Assembly (NCBI GenBank): GCA_030037875.1
Contig: JASHPV010000002.1
Span: forward strand, 1-31,339
Direction of reading: 5' to 3'
Source of the DNA: Thermoplasmata archaeon
GTDB lineage: Archaea; Thermoplasmatota; Thermoplasmata; Lutacidiplasmatales; UBA184
Length of the DNA: 31,339 bases
The notes below the pieces were generated by a model that was given only the letters and a program-made list of their open reading frames with translations, was not told the origin of the DNA and ran no database searches. The position numbers were made by a program, and so were the translations under genes. The first letter of the stretch is position 1. Each line of letters opens with the position of its first letter. Shown one piece after another: positions 29,994 through 31,339 of the stretch.

Positions 29994-30950
29994 GTGGGGC
30001 GCTTTCGCGTCTATTTCGTCAGTGACCTGCACGGTTCCGAGGTGTGCTTCCGGAAGTTCCTGAACTCGGGACCGATCTATTCCCCTGACCTCATGATCTA
30101 CGGGGGCGATATCCTGGGGAAGACACTCGTCCCGATCTTTCCCGAGGAAAGCGGCGGCTACCGGTGGTACCCCTCCGGCCATGGCGCCCAGCACGTGGAT
30201 GAAGCCGATTTGGCGGCCGTTCAGAGAAAGATCGCGGATTCCGGACGATACAACCTCGTGACCCAGCCTGAGGAATGGGCCCGCCTACAGCGTTCACCCG
30301 AGGAGATGGAAGCGGTGTTCGAACGGCTGGCTCAGGAGCGCCTCCGGCACTGGCTGCAGCTGGTCCGGGAACGGTTGACGCCGAAGAAGATCCCGATCGT
30401 GATGAACGTGGGGAACGACGACACCAACGCTACGCTCGACCTGATCGAGGCCGAGGGTCCCGAGAATTTCCTCGTTCCGGAGGGCCGGGTGGTCTCCGCG
30501 GGCCCGTACGAGATCTTCGGTTGCGGCTACGCGAACATGACTCCTTGGCACTGTCCGAGGGATTTGGAGGAGGTCGACCTCCAGAAAGAGCTCGACCGGA
30601 CTCGGGGCCAGATCGGTAACCCCCGGCGAACGATCCTCGATATCCACGCGCCGCCCTACGGAACGGCCCTGGATATGGCTCCTCAACTGAGCTCCGACTT
30701 CAAGCCGCAAGTGGTGGCGGGGAACATGCTGATGCATCACGTGGGCTCCACCTCGGTCCGGGAACTCATCGAGTCGGTCCACCCCCTGGCCGGCCTCCAC
30801 GGCCACATCCACGAATCCAAGGCGGTTGACGAGGTGGCCGGGATACCGGTCTTCAACCCGGGCAGCGCGTACTTCAGCGGCCAGCTCCAGGGCCTCCTCG
30901 TCGACTTCGAGGGGGACCGCGTCCTTTCCCATCTCTTCGTTTTGGGGTAA
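29994..30950 (+). CDS. Calcineurin-like metallophosphoesterase, copy 2
   Basis: A 318-residue paralog of the enzyme at 19733-20689, equal in length when the GTG start is used. Shared motifs are SDLHG, GGDI, the unusual GNDD in place of GNHD, an H-x-PP motif (DIHAPPYGTALDMAP), LAGLHGHIHESK and FNPGSAYFSGQLQGLLVD. The N-terminus VGRFRVYFVSDLHG aligns with MAKATRIFFVADLHG of copy 1. Like copy 1 it has a long insertion between motifs II and III with an EEW segment. The substrate is unknown. It is followed after 3 nt by an NTase-fold gene on the same strand, almost certainly one transcript. Confidence 0.88.
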   Translation: MGRFRVYFVSDLHGSEVCFRKFLNSGPIYSPDLMIYGGDILGKTLVPIFPEESGGYRWYPSGHGAQHVDEADLAAVQRKIADSGRYNLVTQPEEWARLQRSPEEMEAVFERLAQERLRHWLQLVRERLTPKKIPIVMNVGNDDTNATLDLIEAEGPENFLVPEGRVVSAGPYEIFGCGYANMTPWHCPRDLEEVDLQKELDRTRGQIGNPRRTILDIHAPPYGTALDMAPQLSSDFKPQVVAGNMLMHHVGSTSVRELIESVHPLAGLHGHIHESKAVDEVAGIPVFNPGSAYFSGQLQGLLVDFEGDRVLSHLFVLG

Positions 30951-30953
30951 CAG

Positions 30954-31339
30954 TTGCCCGATCGCGTCCTTCTCGACGAAGCTCCTTTCATCCTGGAAGC
31001 TGAGCGGATCGTCCGCCTCGCCGAGGAGAGGGGCGTCGTTCTACGGATCTGCGGGTCGGTCGGCCTGTACTATCATCTACGGCACGACCCGGGGGCCCGG
31101 GCGGTGTACCTGCTGAGGGACGGAACGGCCCGGGTCAACCCGATGTTCAAGGACCTGGACCTGGCGAGCCGGGAAAAACACTCGAGCAAGATCTACAAAT
31201 TGCTCGTCCAGGAGCTCGGGTACACGGAGGACCGGGAGACCAACGCGCTCTTCGGAATGTACCGGAACGTCTACTTCCATCCGGCGTTCTCGATCGACAT
31301 CTTCTACGATGTGTTGCGGTTCAGCCACGCCATCCCCCT
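30954..31339 (+). CDS. Nucleotidyltransferase-fold protein, copy 2 (3' end outside window)
   Basis: The first 128 codons of an open frame, starting with TTG 3 nt after the MPE stop. It has an NTase pattern: G34-S35 in LRICGSVGLYY, D67 and D69 in FKDLDLAS, and D115 in AFSIDIFYDV. The IDIFYDVLRFSH block matches IDVLADEFRFCH of copy 1 at 18692, so the two are related, although spacings between motifs differ (33 against 23, then 46 against 65 residues). The first three catalytic carboxylates are intact. The gene is cut off by the window edge. Short spacing to the MPE suggests coupled translation and a joint function. Confidence 0.68.
   Translation, partial: MPDRVLLDEAPFILEAERIVRLAEERGVVLRICGSVGLYYHLRHDPGARAVYLLRDGTARVNPMFKDLDLASREKHSSKIYKLLVQELGYTEDRETNALFGMYRNVYFHPAFSIDIFYDVLRFSHAIP

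Noticed and set aside
1..31339. CRISPR arrays, insertion sequences or phage genes
   Set aside because: No regularly spaced repeats, transposase motifs, terminal inverted repeats or phage structural genes were seen.

Overview
The window reads as a piece of a high-GC archaeal chromosome, most likely a member of the Thermoplasmatota; that lineage is an inference. The archaeal evidence is an aIF1/SUI1 translation initiation factor, two DUF973-type membrane proteins, an M1 aminopeptidase fragment resembling the tricorn-factor type, and promoters. For many genes an A/T-rich TATA-like box lies 23-29 nt upstream of the start codon, the spacing expected of leaderless archaeal mRNAs. GTG and TTG starts are common. 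I see no rRNA, tRNA, CRISPR array, transposase or phage gene.

Layout. 1-2.4 kb: 5' end of an M1 aminopeptidase (minus), a TMEM175-like membrane protein overlapping an SRPBCC protein on the other strand, a small four-Cys protein and a peroxiredoxin. 2.5-6.8 kb: a GNAT acetyltransferase, two tandem DUF973 paralogs with duplicated promoters, a roadblock/LC7 protein and an FAD amine oxidase. 6.9-11.1 kb: an ABC-2 exporter (ATPase plus permease), a GyrI-like protein and a second ABC pair. 11.2-18.6 kb: MOSC protein, 6-TM protein, aminotransferase, a cyclase/SDR operon, a cupin, a cystathionine synthase/lyase family enzyme and an APC permease. 18.7-23.7 kb: a nucleotidyltransferase-fold (NTase) protein tail-to-tail with a metallophosphoesterase (MPE), a second SRPBCC protein, a Cys-rich mini-protein, a GcvH-like/TusA-like fusion tail-to-tail with a rhodanese, and aIF1. 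23.9-31.3 kb: a third ABC operon (ATPase plus two permeases), an IscA-like protein, a flippase, a Nudix hydrolase, a VOC protein, a second MPE and, directly behind it, a second NTase-fold protein running off the edge.

Two things stand out. First, MPE and NTase-fold genes are adjacent at two loci about 10 kb apart in different orientations (6-nt convergent gap; 3-nt co-directional gap). The MPEs are full-length paralogs of equal length (318 codons) and share an unusual GNDD motif. This suggests a duplicated, functionally linked pair, perhaps a nucleotidyl or phosphoryl transfer enzyme plus a hydrolase. Second, the gene at 21719-22438 joins a GcvH-like domain, whose lipoyl-lysine position is arginine, to a TusA-like domain that keeps one candidate sulfur-carrier cysteine; a two-domain rhodanese is its tail-to-tail neighbour. 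With the cystathionine enzyme, MOSC protein, IscA-like protein and peroxiredoxin this gives the window a sulfur/thiol flavour. The rest is mostly housekeeping or accessory metabolism and transport.
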